Origin: Sipunculus nudus
Lineage: Eukaryota > Annelida > Sipuncula > Golfingiida > Sipunculidae
Assembly: GCA_026874595.1 (NCBI GenBank)
Contig: CM049309.1
Span: 66,694,926-66,758,925 of the forward strand
Direction: 5' to 3'
DNA: 64,000 bases
In this document: piece by piece, positions 10,401 to 21,500 of the stretch
Layout: the number at the start of each line of letters is the position of its first letter
How positions within the stretch are numbered: the first letter of the stretch is position 1
Program-made: the position numbers and the translations under genes
The notes under the pieces: model-generated
Seen by the model: only the letters and a program-made list of their open reading frames with translations
Told to the model about the DNA's origin: nothing
Databases searched by the model: none

Positions 10401-13400
10401 GGACAGACATGGGAGGAGCTAGTGACCAACTGCCTTCTTCAGCCAATTGGCATGCAGGACACAGGTTTTATTGACAAGGAAGCTCAGCCAATAAATGACC
10501 TGGCAAAACCACATTTGTTTGTGGGGCCAGAGAAGAAACTAACTGAAATTGATACAGACCTTCACAGGTGAGGCAGTCGAAGTATATTATATTTGTGTTT
10601 CCACCCAATGAAGTTTATGCCCACACACCTTGCTCATCATAAATGAATTTAGGCCAGACTTGTGTAATTTTTTTGGTTTATGAACATTTTTAGGAGAAGC
10701 TGAAAGGAGGAAGAAGATAAAAATATTTTTATAAAGTTTTGAACTGTCTAACAAACTTATCATCAATTGGCATGCTTTAAATTTTTGAATAGGAGTACAT
10801 GTTAGAGGTAAGTATGATTCAGGAGACATGCATGTCTTAACTAAGCTCAGCTTAAATTTCAGGTCAGCAGTATTGAAAATATATAAGGAAAAAAAAACAT
10901 ACATTTCTTCATTTATTTAGATTATTACAGAAGAAGGTCCAGGGAGTCTGGACCCCTCCCCTTTTTTTTCAGTGCGGCAACCTATTTTTAATGATTTCAG
11001 ACCAATTTTTGAGGTCCTGGACCCCCTCTTTTCTGGACCTGGGGACTTTTTTTAGGCTTTGTCTTCAGTCCTCCTGGGCTGGACCCCCCCCCCCCTTTTC
11101 CTAAATTCTGGAACCCCCCCCCCCCCCCCCCCTGTATAATTAGACATATATTTGCTGCACAAAGTGTGCCTAATAAAATCATGCAGGTCAAATTATTTCT
11201 TAAATTATTTTTTTTTTTTTAGTTTAAGGAAATTTGTGGTTTAAAGATGCATGGTTCATAAACCGAAATCTGATGTTTGTTTTAGGGCTGTAACAATACA
11301 TTCAATAATCAACACTTTGGATCAAAGACAGTCATTTATCAATAATCAAATCAAGAATAAAATAATCAATTACAATCAATGCCTTTTACAATAAATTTCA
11401 TACTTTCTGATCTCTAGCTCATACTTACAGACAGATATATAACATGACATGATGTAGTAAGCACTTCTCATTAATATAGAAAGTCCTTTTTTATTCCACA
11501 TTTAATGTGAATGCTTCAGGAGATCACTGTTACTTGATGTACATAAATACTTAGGTTTATTGTAATGTTCACCTTAGCCTAAACTTTTAGTGTATATACC
11601 AGTCCAACCAAATATTGCAATTGTTTACAATTATCAAATCAAGAATCAAACTGTAAGGCAATAATGGATAATCCAAGGGTATCAAAAACCCTTCTCAATT
11701 TACAGGCGTTAAATAAATCTTTCCGAAAAGGTGGATTTGTTCACTTCAGTTCGAGTTTGTTGGAAATTTTCCATTAACAGAAATTTTCAAAATACAGAAA
11801 CAAACATTTTCAAAACATGAGATGAATAATAGTAAAAACACAAAAAGAAAAATTCCCTGGCACTGGTTTTCTAATGGTCCTTAAAACAATTACTGTGAAA
11901 AGTAAATAGTGGTATTATTTATGATACTGGTATGTTGGCCAACTATACATGTTACCATAGCTGATTAATGCTATTATTCTCAACAAATTTGTTTTTAAAA
12001 CTCTGCGATCTTTATATTTCAGAGGAATTGGGTTCCTAGGTCCCTGTGGCTCTATAATATCCAGTGCAAGAGATATGGTCCACTGGATGCAGTTCCACTT
12101 AAATGAAGGCTCAGTAGATTCCGTCCCCATTGTAAGTCCGGCTCACCTTAAGCAGTGTCACAAGCCGCAGTTTGCTCTGCCATCTGGTAAACCAGAGTGG
12201 GATGGCTTTGTTAGTCGACCGGAATTCCCAGTCACAGAGACCAGAGACACGTATGGTTTTGGCTGGTACCGTGGAACTTACAGAGGTAATCATGTTTGTT
12301 AATACAGATTTGACCAGCTAATAAATTTATAAAAGGAACTACAGAAGCCCTCATTTACTTTTATAATGTATGATTTGAAAATGTGCAAGTATTCCATGAT
12401 TTTATTATTTTAAGTTTCTGTGTATACATAGGTAAAATATTGTAAAAATTAGCATATTCATAAAATATATGGAAAGTGTTTTAGAAAATTTATTTATATA
12501 AAATAGTTATGTAAAAAAAAATAAATCCATTTTATTCACATGCATTATCGAAAAATAACCATGCTATCAATTTGCATGTTTTCTACCACGTGCATTATTT
12601 TGAGCACACAGTAAAACCTCACCTAATAATCACGTTGGATTTTAGTGACCACCTCAAAGTAAAGACCGCTTTTCCATGGTTCCCAATTTTGTCAAATTTT
12701 GATCTCTATATATCAGACCTGGCTTAGACAAACACCTGGAAAAGGCGACCACTTTATCGAGGTCAAGTTTATGGTTTCAACTTCTAGGATTTTTATCAAC
12801 CTCAGCATTGTGCTGAAGTGATCAAAACTTCTCATCGTTCTTCATTATCAATCAGGGGTGGTAATTACGTCTTTCTGCCTGTCTCAGACAAGTGAAAATA
12901 TGCACAGGCCATTTTTCATTTTGTACCAGTCTGTTGGAAATGTTAACACGTAGATGTTTTCCACATTAGTTGCTGATATGTAGTAACAAAAATGACACCA
13001 AAAAAATATTTTACAGGTTGTCTTCTATTGACTTCCTATATTTCCCTTATTTTCTTATAAAAATGGTCTATAACTTTTTATATTTTCCGGCATTCAGGCC
13101 CTCATCTGTTATAATTTCCTGCAGAATCGTGGTTCTGATAAAGCAGTGTTACTAATGAAAACATTCAGTTCTTTTGCATTCATGTGTGCATTAGGATGGC
13201 ATGATTGTTCTAAAATTTCCTTTAATTTCTTTTCTCACAGGTTACCAGTTTGTGGCACATTCTGGGGAGCTCTTTGGGTATGATTCCCTCGTCACACTGT
13301 ACCCTGAGTTGAAGATAGGAATATATACTTGCACCAATGGACCAGGAGGTGAGAGGGCATTCCTAGCCAATCAGCTGCTGCAATACTGCATGTCTGACAT

Positions 13401-13854
13401 ACTTATGAAAGAAGAAATGTGGTTGGACAAGACAACAATATGTACCTTTCCAGAACCCTGGACTTCTAGTCAGCTTTTTCAGCCAGATAAGATCTACATT
13501 CCAACTGACACATCCTTACAGGCAGTGAGACCATTAAATGAATACACTGGTACATACAAACACCAGTTCCTAGGTGAAGCTATTGTTCTCGAGTCAGAGA
13601 CTGAGCAGAATGCTCTCATGTTTAAGTATGGTAAAGTTGGTGAATTCTTCCTGTACCCAAATGGTGAACCAGATGAGTTTCAAATGAAGGGTGCAGGCCT
13701 TGTGAGCTTTTTGACGGAAGCTGACATGTTCTCACCAAGCACCTGGATGACTGTCAAGTTTGTTAGTGCTGACACGATTGAAGGTACGGACCTTGTCACA
13801 GCACTGCATTGTGCCCTCTTTGAAGGTGGTCCGAAGTTCACAAAACAGGCTTGA
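6850..13854 (+). CDS. Serine beta-lactamase-like protein (class C/esterase fold), 5 exons
   Basis: Exons 6,850-7,088, 8,109-8,285, 10,301-10,567, 12,023-12,285 and 13,241-13,854 join with matching phases into 1,560 nt (519 aa plus stop). All introns are GT-AG. The protein has the penicillin-binding/class C beta-lactamase motifs: SLTK at 61-64 (S61 nucleophile, K64), YNN at 156-158, and HSG at 322-324 in the KTG position. An HSG triad is common in esterase-like and eukaryotic members. A C-terminal part (about 400-519) resembles the small barrel domain that follows the catalytic domain in many such proteins. An in-frame TGA 24 nt upstream supports the ATG at 6,850. No signal peptide is visible, unlike the secreted oyster shell protein gigasin-6 of the same domain family. 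The substrate is unknown; hydrolysis of an ester, amide or peptide is the family expectation. It converges with AGBL5. I am sure of the family, not of an orthologue name. Confidence 0.85.
7228..7286. repeat. (TA)n microsatellite in intron 1
   Basis: A run of about 29 perfect TA dinucleotides directly abuts the tRNA-like segment that follows. Confidence 0.9.
7287..7400 (-). mobile_element. tRNA-like SINE fragment
   Basis: The minus strand carries a good pol III B-box (GGGTTCGAATCCCGG around 7,330-7,345) after a tRNA-like stretch, and both sides abut (TA)n runs. No complete cloverleaf could be folded by eye, so a functional tRNA gene is unlikely. A tRNA-derived SINE piece is the better reading. 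Confidence 0.35.
7401..7620. repeat. Foldback: (TA)n(GA)n - hairpin - (TC)n(TA)n
   Basis: A near-perfect hairpin occupies 7,496-7,565: arms of about 29 bases start GGAACTAGAATACACAG and end with its complement, with only a few mismatches, around a short loop. Outside it, (TA)n(GA)n on the left is mirrored by (TC)n(TA)n on the right, so the whole block can fold back on itself. Two frames that read through it (7,289-7,669 and 7,384-7,566, minus) are low-complexity and not genes. Confidence 0.75.
7621..8108. other. Rest of intron 1
   Basis: AT-rich intron sequence. No feature beyond the acceptor ending TATCCACAG at 8,108. Confidence 0.6.
8109..8285 (+). CDS. Lactamase-like gene, exon 2
   Basis: Encodes the rest of codon 80 through residue 138 plus two bases, including TLRDLLAHKMG, the family's conserved segment after the active-site helix. 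The acceptor is CCACAG and the donor GTGAGT. Confidence 0.85.
8791..9124. mobile_element. MITE, GGCC(A)n-TIR family, copy 2 (intron 2)
   Basis: Ends GGCCAAAATTAAAAA and its complement are followed inward by GTATGGTTCTCAGG on both sides and by GCGGGCG motifs. It is flanked by TTA on each side (8,788-8,790 and 9,125-9,127), a PIF/Harbinger-style duplication. It is non-coding, 334 bp, and the fuller relative of the copy at 912-1,032. Confidence 0.75.
9128..10300. other. Intron 2 remainder of the lactamase-like gene
   Basis: AT-rich intron with no supported exon; the reading frame of exon 2 joins exon 3 directly in phase. Confidence 0.6.
10301..10567 (+). CDS. Lactamase-like gene, exon 3
   Basis: Encodes residues 139-227 and contains FYYNNIMYTVAG, the Y-x-N motif (Y156, N158) of class C-type serine hydrolases. 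The acceptor is TTATGCAG and the donor GTGAGG. Confidence 0.88.
10568..12022. other. Intron 3 with C-tract
   Basis: Contains C homopolymers at about 11,085-11,095 and 11,106-11,122 and a T-run near 11,209. No coding exon was seen. The segment near 11,284-11,420 has a transposon-like AGGGCTGTAACAATACA start, but no partner end was found. Confidence 0.55.
12023..12285 (+). CDS. Lactamase-like gene, exon 4
   Basis: Encodes residues 228-315 plus one base: GFLGPCGSIISSARDMVHWMQ, the conserved G-S-ISSA-DM-W helix of the family, followed by TYGFGWYRG. The acceptor is ATTTCAG and the donor GTAATC. Confidence 0.88.
12286..13240. other. Intron 4
   Basis: Around 12,611-12,800 there is a stretch starting CAGTAAAACCTCACC with later GACCACC/AAAGACCGC motifs, like a worn pogo/mariner-type terminal region. 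No matching second end was found. The rest is plain AT-rich intron. Confidence 0.4.
13241..13854 (+). CDS. Lactamase-like gene, exon 5 (last)
   Basis: Encodes residues 316-519 and the TGA stop. It begins with YQFVAHSGELFGYDS, holding the HSG motif that replaces KTG, then the C-terminal domain with EYTGTY, a typical start of the small accessory domain. The acceptor is TTCTCACAG. The open frame begins in the intron, but the splice site fixes the exon start. Confidence 0.9.
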
Positions 13855-14835
13855 TGGATATCTCACAACACTCGGATGCTTTAAATTGTACTGTTTATCT
13901 GTCATTACTCTTCCTTTCAAGATCTGTTTAAAAATGTATGCAGGGTAAATAAGTGATATAAATGCTTATGTAAATGGTATCCTCATAACAATCCTCGGAC
14001 TTCATACTGTCAAGTCTGTGGCAGCTACACTTTCGCAGACCTTGATGCGGTGAGCAGTTCTGGCATCTATTTCATGAATAATGAACAGGTGTCTATCATG
14101 AATAATGAACAAACCTTCAAGTGTTTGGGTCAAAATCACAACTGCCAATCAAATTCAATGAACAAAATCAAAATTTAAACAATACTTGGTTTTCACACTG
14201 TTTGAACAAGAACACATGCACCAGAAATGGGACAGGCATATAAGGCTTTATTCAGTGATTGGTCAAAATCCTGATGCCTGATGCAGTGCTTAATGTTTAG
14301 TCCAGAACTTGCATAAGAAGTGCTGCAGCAGCCCTGTACATGAAACATTTGATTGGTTCAATTGCCTTCCAGCTTGTAGATAAGTTAATACATCAGTAAA
14401 CCAAACATCATCATGAAAGATGTTTTTTCTTAGCCTGAATTACCTACAGTTTATTAATAGATCAACCATAAATCCTAAATTCTACAAATTGGCAGGCGAG
14501 TAGATGGCTTTAAATTCATAATTCATCATCTGCATCCAGTCTCAATCAAATTGAATGATCTTCTGTCCCAAGGGGGTAATCCTTGGATAAGAATCAAGGA
14601 CTCACCAATGGCAAATATGAACTAGAATATCAGCAGAAGCTGACAAAAGCCCTCAGCCAAAAGAACAGTGTTTAGAGGTGGTAACAGTAACAAGTAATAA
14701 ATATCTGTTCTCACATGGATGTATATCTGTACATGTCTCAGTTATAAATTTAAAATGGAGTGGTATGTACCATGATACATAACAATCCACCAAATGCTTC
14801 CTGAAAAATAAGCTTTTAAGTTTTATTCTATTATC
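13855..14835. other. 3' flank of the lactamase-like gene
   Basis: Probable 3' UTR and intergenic DNA. An AATAAA lies at 14,696-14,701 but is not proven as the poly(A) signal. No further gene is seen. Confidence 0.45.
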
Positions 14836-15327
14836 AGCTCTGTGACCTTGAAAAGTAGGTCAAGGTCACCCATCTTCGAACTTGACCAAGATTTTGTCGA
14901 TATACATCTTCACCAAAGAAATAAAATTCCTATTGTGAATCCTTTTAGGGATATCCCGCTCACATGGCCAAAGTTGAAAAATCCAAAAAAATTCATTAAA
15001 AATCAGAAATTGCAGGTGGCGCCACCAAACTTGAGTAGCAGGTACAGATTATCAGTCCCAATAATCATAGTAAGTTTTGTGAAAATCCACCTAATGGTTC
15101 CTGAGTAATAAGCATCTAAGTGTTTTTCTATAATCAGCTCTAAAATGTAGAAAAATAGGTCAAGGACCGAGATTTTGTCGATATACATCTTTACCGAGGA
15201 AATAAAATTCTGATGGTGAATCCTTTTCAAGATATCCCTCTCACAAGGTTAAAGTTAACGGACGCCGGACGGATGGACAGCTTGGGTGACGACAATAGCC
15301 CATCAGCCTAAGGGCTGAGGGCTAAAA
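14836..15327. mobile_element. Helitron-like (pearl/HINE-type) element E, short
   Basis: Two diverged core copies about 299 bp apart start AGCTCT and contain AGGTCAAGG then GATTTTGTCGATATACATCTT. The palindrome GGTGGCGCCACC sits in the first copy (15,015-15,026). After the core comes ACGGACGCCGGACGGATGG (15,258 onward), then a hairpin with arms TAGCCCATCAGCC / GGGCTGAGGGCTA, ending CTAAAAAA. The order core, ACGG microsatellite, 3' hairpin matches bivalve pearl/HINE elements. The left end was not located and may extend to about 14,570. Confidence 0.6.
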
Positions 15328-18261
15328 AAGGTGTATAACAGTTAGGTGTTGTTCCTTTTTAATATTTTGTTAATTTGTACATGTTTTCACCAGAGGATAC
15401 AAAAAATACATCTGATCTTAATCATTTAAAATCCCACAAGTTAATGTTTCTCTTCACCTAATCAGAAAGCAGATTGGATAAACGTACAAAAACTCATCAG
15501 CAGGTGAACACCTGAAAAACATGTTATAATCAGGGATTTCAGTAGTGCAAATATTTGAAGAGTCCAGGACTCATGGGTCAACAACTTTTTGTAGAGTCCC
15601 ATGGGACTTTTCAGGGTTAATATAAAATAATTTTTTTCATCATTATACCATAACACATGCTTGTAATATTCATCCTCTGATCTTTCCAATTAAGTTCACA
15701 TGCAATCATGAGTCATATTGTGAGCTATAGGTGTTTATGGGACAGGTTAGGTTTGATGCTTTCACAGATTATCCATAACTATTAAAAGAGCCTGCTTTGG
15801 TCTCCAGTGCATTAAGCCAGATATCTCGCTCCACTTGAAACCAACTTATAATGAATCCACAAATTAATAAAAGCTTTTTTAATTCAAACTTGGATGAAAT
15901 AATCCATTTGCAAATAGCTATACGGAGTTTCGTGCAAGTACATCAAATCCCCGGTAATTTATCACTATGACACTAAAAGTTAACAGACTTGCATATTGAA
16001 GCTGCCCATAACATAATACAACATGTCTTAGACAGGCGTATAAAAGGTTGAAGGATTTTCAGGAAATTTTAAGTATGTGAGCACTCTCTGTAAATCTCAT
16101 ATAAATGACTAAAAGACTGTAAAATTAAACCTGGTTTATTGTTCAAACAGTAGGACGGTATCATCATAAGATAACAACAAGATATGAGAGGAGTGACCAC
16201 ACAATCACAAGATGCACAAAAACACGACAGATTCCTCACCAAAACGTTATGACTCTGTGTACATTAGCAGCTGCACAGGAATAAATATATGTGTACAATC
16301 CACTGGTATAAATATGTGACGGTGTGATATTAAAACGACTTATCACAGGTGACAAACTTTAATGCTTAGAAACTCTTTATGTTTCATAAATATAGATGTT
16401 GTGGGCATCTTGAAAATTCTGTATCTATAAGAAAACAGTTGGACAGTATGCCTTGTGTCTCATCCATCTGTAAATGAAAATGGACATATGCATTGACAGA
16501 AGTGTACATATATGTATAAAAATATAGCACACAGAACTGGTGGTACAGGCTATGTACATGATATGTATGCAAGTGCAGTGAACTTCTGTATCTATCAGTT
16601 TCTGAACCTATGGTTCCCATAGGTTTAAATACAGAAACCATACTGTGTTAAAATACATAATAATATAGATACAACCTTAGCTTATAAAATGTACTGCTGG
16701 TTGAGCTGTTTCTCTAAAATAAAAGACCTTGATGTCAGAAGTAAGAATCCCAATCCTGATACCACTGCCCAACATGAGACCATTTGTTCTTCCCCTGAAT
16801 ATCCAGTGAAACTCCTTCAAATTGTCTAAATTTACAGAAAGTATGATCTTTGATTTTACAAGAGGGTTTTGTGTAAGAAATTTTGTCATCCTGATATATA
16901 GAATTCAGCAGATACTGTAACAATTTTCTGTATACATCTTATAATTTAATCATCAGGGTAAATGAGGCCACACCACAGCAATTAATTATTCTATGGAATC
17001 ACACCTTGTACCTTTTTCTGATCAGAATATTTTTCTGTGAGTGAGCGAATCCTTGTTAATGTTGCTGACTGGTCTTCTTGTTTTGACACCGTGCAGTAAT
17101 CACTGCCTTGTGAAAGGCATTGCAAAATATGCTATAAATTGTGTGTTGTTCATATGAAAGCAATTTTAAGAAGTGAAGAGAAATTTTATATCCAACCTGC
17201 AATTTTACATATTTTACTCTTGATTGGTAAATATTCAAAGCAAAAAGAAAAATCATTCACCCTCTCTCTCCCAGAGTCTATAGAACAATTTGATTTTTTT
17301 TGTGTGGCCTCATAATCTATGCATTTGTGATTAGTTAATGCATATTATACAGTGGTTAAGCCCTAAGGAAGGACCATGTCACAGTTTTTGCACAAAAGAT
17401 TGCATACAAAATAAGAATATCAGGTGATCACAGTTTCTTAAGTACATGAAACAGTCCCATAAACAAGCACAGGCATTATTTGGCACAAAGTTGTAACACA
17501 ATAGCAAAACAATAAATAAATAAACATCTTGTGTGTGACGGACATTAATTGTGGAATGTCTTTTTCTGACATGACCTTGACCCATTTGATCACAAAGCTA
17601 ACATAAAAAGGCTTTACACAGTAACCTTCAAACAAAGCAAAATTCTCATAAAACATACCTAAAAACAGCATGACATAAATGGGATCTTGCCTTGCCAGAA
17701 ATTCTGTTCAGTTAAATATAAGATAAAAGAAACATATTCATAATAAAATTAGTCTATCATAATGAAAATACAAAAAAATCTATTACAATAATATGTAACT
17801 TGCTTCTTTATTTTTTGTTGAAAAGAAACAAATACTCAATATAAATAATACCACACTGTGTAATACATATAAATATGAGGCAAATTTTCACAGATCTGTA
17901 CACATGACAGATCAGATATACTTGCCGGTTTACGATAAGCTATATCTCACTTCATCCAAGACACAAATGACCTTTGAACTATGGTGGATGCAGGGAAGTG
18001 TACCCCCAGTAGGAAAAATATCTTTGGCATTAACAATGTTTGGTATTTCAATAGAATAAAACACCTTTCTTCCTCTAAAATTCATCAGAATAGTTAATAA
18101 AAAGAAACACTATTTAGTATTAATCCAAAAACTGAGAGAAAACTAAAAATAACCTAATGCTTAAATATAACATTTCATCACTCCTCAAATAAAAGCAACC
18201 AAGGTAATAACTAGTGGAAGATTGTAGAACATTCATAATTTTGATTCATGAAGAGTGAAGT
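15328..18261. other. Intergenic / AGBL5 3' UTR region
   Basis: AT-rich, no coding exon recognised. On the minus strand an AATAAA (plus-strand TTTATT at 17,807-17,812), followed by a T-rich stretch, is a candidate poly(A) signal for AGBL5, giving a 3' UTR of about 0.55 kb. Other AATAAA candidates exist nearer the lactamase-like gene. Confidence 0.4.
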
Positions 18262-18390
18262 AGTCTCAGAGTCACACCCAGAATGCTTCAGCTCTGTTGT
18301 CTTCAGTCTCACAGGCCCACCCAGAATGCTTCAGGTCTGTCGTCTTCAGTCTCACAGACCCACCCAGAATGCCTCAGGTTTGTGTTCTAG
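18262..18390. repeat. 43-bp tandem repeat, 3 copies, over the AGBL5 stop codon
   Basis: The unit starts AGTCTC at 18,262, 18,305 and 18,348 and contains CACCCAGAATGCTTCAG. The third copy carries the AGBL5 stop codon and last residues (EAFWVGL). The 43-bp period is not a multiple of 3, so the other copies are not in frame and lie in the 3' UTR. Confidence 0.8.
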
Positions 18391-18528
18391 GTTCTCTCTG
18401 TCTAGTTCTGCAGGTTTATGGCCTTGACCTTCCAGGCTGACCTGCCTGGTGAGTGAACACAAGCTGACCATATCATTGTTGGCTTTTTCTTCAGCTAACA
18501 AGTCATTTGTAGACTTTAACGTCCTCTT
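18352..18528 (-). CDS. AGBL5: AGBL5 exon 16 (last coding exon)
   Basis: Encodes residues 1,087-1,144 and TGA, starting [15 protein letters not shown] and ending EAFWVGL. It enters in phase 0, matching exon 15. The acceptor TTTGTTTTACAG is the most 3' of 19 near-identical copies in the adjoining minisatellite. Assignment rests on phase and frame rather than on conservation, because this tail is poorly conserved in the family. Confidence 0.7.
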   Translation of the reverse strand, partial: KRTLKSTNDLLAEEKANNDMVSLCSLTRQVSLEGQGHKPAELDRENLEHKPEAFWVGL

Positions 18529-21500
18529 CTGTAAAACAAAGCAGAGACAGTGATGAAGAAAGTCCCTCTTCTGTAAAACAAAGCAGAGACAGTGATGAAG
18601 AAAGTCTCTCTTCTGTAAAACAAAGCAGAGACAGTGATGAAGAAAGTCTCTCTTCTGTAAAACACAGCAGAGACAGTGATGAAGAAAGTCTCTCTTCTGT
18701 AAAACAAAGCAGAGACAGTGATGAAGAAAGTCTCTCTTCTGTAAAACAAAGCAGAGACAGTGAAGAACAAAGTCCCTCTTCTGTAAAACAAAGCAGAGAC
18801 AGTGAAGAAGAAAGTCCCTCTTCTGTAAAACAAAGCAGAGACAGTGATGAAGAAAGTCTCTCTTCTGTAAAACACAGCAGAGACAGTGATGAAGGAAGTC
18901 TCTCTTCTGTAACACACAGCAGAGACAGTGATGAAGAAAGTCTCTCTTCTGTAAAACAAGGCAGAGACAGTGATGAAGAAAGTCTCTCTTCTGTAAAACA
19001 AAGCAGAGACAGTGATGAAGAAAGTCTCTCTCCTGTAAAACAAAGCAGAGACAGTGATGAAGAAAGTCTCTCTTCTGTAAAACAAAGCAGAGACAGTGAT
19101 GAAGAAAGTCCCTCTTCTGTAAAACAAAGCAGAGACAGTGATGAAGAAAATCCCTCTTCTGTAAAACAAAGCAGAGACAGTGATGAAGAAAGTCCCTCTT
19201 CTGTAAAACAAAGCAGAGACAGTGATGAAGAAAGTCTCTCTTCTGTTAAACAAAGCAGAGACAGTGATGAAGAAAGTCTCTCTTCTGTAAAACAAAGAAG
19301 AGACAGTGATGAAGAATAGGCAAAACAAGTCATTCAAAAACAGTTTTTTGTGAAAACTGCATCATCATTGTCATTTAATAACCGTTTTAAATCTGACACA
19401 TCACTGGATTAAGTTTGACAGGTTACAAGTTCTGAGTGTCACTGATGACCCTAAATGTCATATAAATGACCAGATGTTTCCACTCATAGGTCATAACTAA
19501 CTCCTAAGCTTTCATATATTAGCAAAACATGAACTAGAATAACTTCTCTTCAACTACTTTACATCAATACAAGCATGATAAATAAAAAAGAAAACAAGGC
19601 ATACAGGCCTAATGCAAACCTGTGCATATGGATATACATCAGGTATAACGCTTCAATGCTGAACCACTACTTTTCATATATATGAACAATGCAAGTACTA
19701 AACATTTTGAACAAGAAACAATACACAAACATCACTGCTGAAATTCTGGCATGGGTGCACACAACACAAAAATTTTTGTAGGTGGCACCACCAGTCTTGT
19801 ATACGACAAAGCTATTTGAAATGTATAAATATGCCCAATTTCAGGCTGATATATCAAATTCCTCCGTAGAATTAAGCAGGCACATTCACTTTGCAAAAGT
19901 CATTGTAGATGGCGACACCTGTCTTGTGAATGAGAAAGCCATTAAAGACACATAGACAGGTCAGAATATCAGGCCTTGAGTCTGATGCACCGGGCTGACC
20001 AGGCTTAGGTGAGAAAGGCTGTTGCCCAGAGTGTACTGTGACAAATTACTGGCTCAGGCTACTGCACTGAGTGAACTCTTGACTTGCACCTGGCTAGACT
20101 GAGTGAACTTTTGACCTGTACTTGGCTGCACTGAATGAACATGAGGTGATCACATGATACTCATGAGGTGATCACATGCTACCCATGAAATGATCACATG
20201 CTGCCCATGAGGTGATCACATGCCTTGTGCTTGGCTGCACTGATTGAACTCTTGGTCTAAATCTGGCTGCACTGAATGAACTCTTGATCTGTTGCCAAAT
20301 CAGTAACAGTTGGCAGTTTCTCAACCTATTCAAGAAACATACACAATCTTGGCCTGTTATGTAACTCTGCTAAAATTTATCCAACACAAACCATTTGAAC
20401 AAACTTGAGAAGGCTCGCCTCTGGTATCATTTCTGTAAAATATTGAACAATTTGGCTGGACTCTTTACAAGAAAAAGAAGTTTTTATCAGCTTTTTCCCT
20501 GTAAAATCTAAGTAAATGCAGATAGCAAAAATAAGCTGAATCCATCAACATTTGATATGTGACTGATTATTGCATAAAATTTGGGGATGGTAGCTCCTGC
20601 TGTTCCTGAGAAATTATGAATAGTGTACAGATGATATGTAATATCATAAATCTACATTTTTTAAAAGCTTTTAAAAAACATTCTTGTCAATATTTTCCAT
20701 AAATATTCTGAAATCTAAATGTCTAGAGGCATGATGTAATGGATGCTGATAAACTGGTGCTAGGCTAGATGTATCTGCTTCACACAGCTAACATATATGG
20801 TAAAATGACTCAATTCAATCTTTATAATTCAGCCAAAATTCATTTTTTGGAACCATAAAAGACAATTATTATTAGAATGATTCAGGGAATTATTCTTGCA
20901 AAATATTAAACAAACTGGCCTCAGTATCATCAGTTGAAAAACGTTTTGTAGGTTTATAACTCATATGGGAAAATACAGAAAAATGGCAAAGTTCAGCTTC
21001 CCATAACTCAGCCAAAAATCATTGAACCAAACCATTTGAACAAACTTGAATTATCAACTTCTAAGGATAATTAATGTGTGAGATTTAAGAATTTGGCCCA
21101 GTGGTTTTTGAGAAGAAGATTTTTGTAGCCACTTAGCTAACATGGGCTGTCATGGCATATGACTAAATTCAGCTTCCCATAACTCAGCCAAAAGTCACTG
21201 AACTGAGACCATTTGAACAAACTTGAATTATCAACATCTAAGGATAATTAATGTGTGAGATTTAAGAATTTGGCCCAGTGGTTTTTGAGAAGAAGATTTT
21301 TGTAGCCACTTAGCTAAAATGGGCTGTTATGGCAAATGACTTAATTTAGCTTCCCATAACTTAGCCCAAAGTCACTGAACTGAGACCATTTGAACAAACT
21401 TCAGAAAGCACTACCCTAGGATCATTTCTGTGTGATATTGAACAATTTGGCCATTTCGTTTCAGAGAAGAAGTTATTTGTAGCTGTCAGTATGATACAGG

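Noticed and set aside
10997-11191. Gly-rich minus-strand frame
   Set aside because: Produced by C homopolymer runs in an intron.
11284-11660. Transposon starting AGGGCTGTAACAATACA in intron 3
   Set aside because: No matching inverted end or target duplication was found; left as unresolved AT-rich intron.
12611-12860. pogo/mariner-like remnant starting CAGTAAAACCTCACC in intron 4
   Set aside because: Only one end-like motif. Mentioned in the intron entry but not called as an element.
18527-19319. CRISPR-like array
   Set aside because: Units are contiguous with no variable spacers, and the context is a spliced animal gene. It is a minisatellite.
18503-19337. Long open frames (up to 276 codons) across the 42-bp repeat, as protein-coding genes
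   Set aside because: All three minus-strand frames are open simply because a 42-bp unit without stops is repeated. Only the frame continuous with AGBL5 exon 16 has a biological argument, and that is reported as a splicing possibility.
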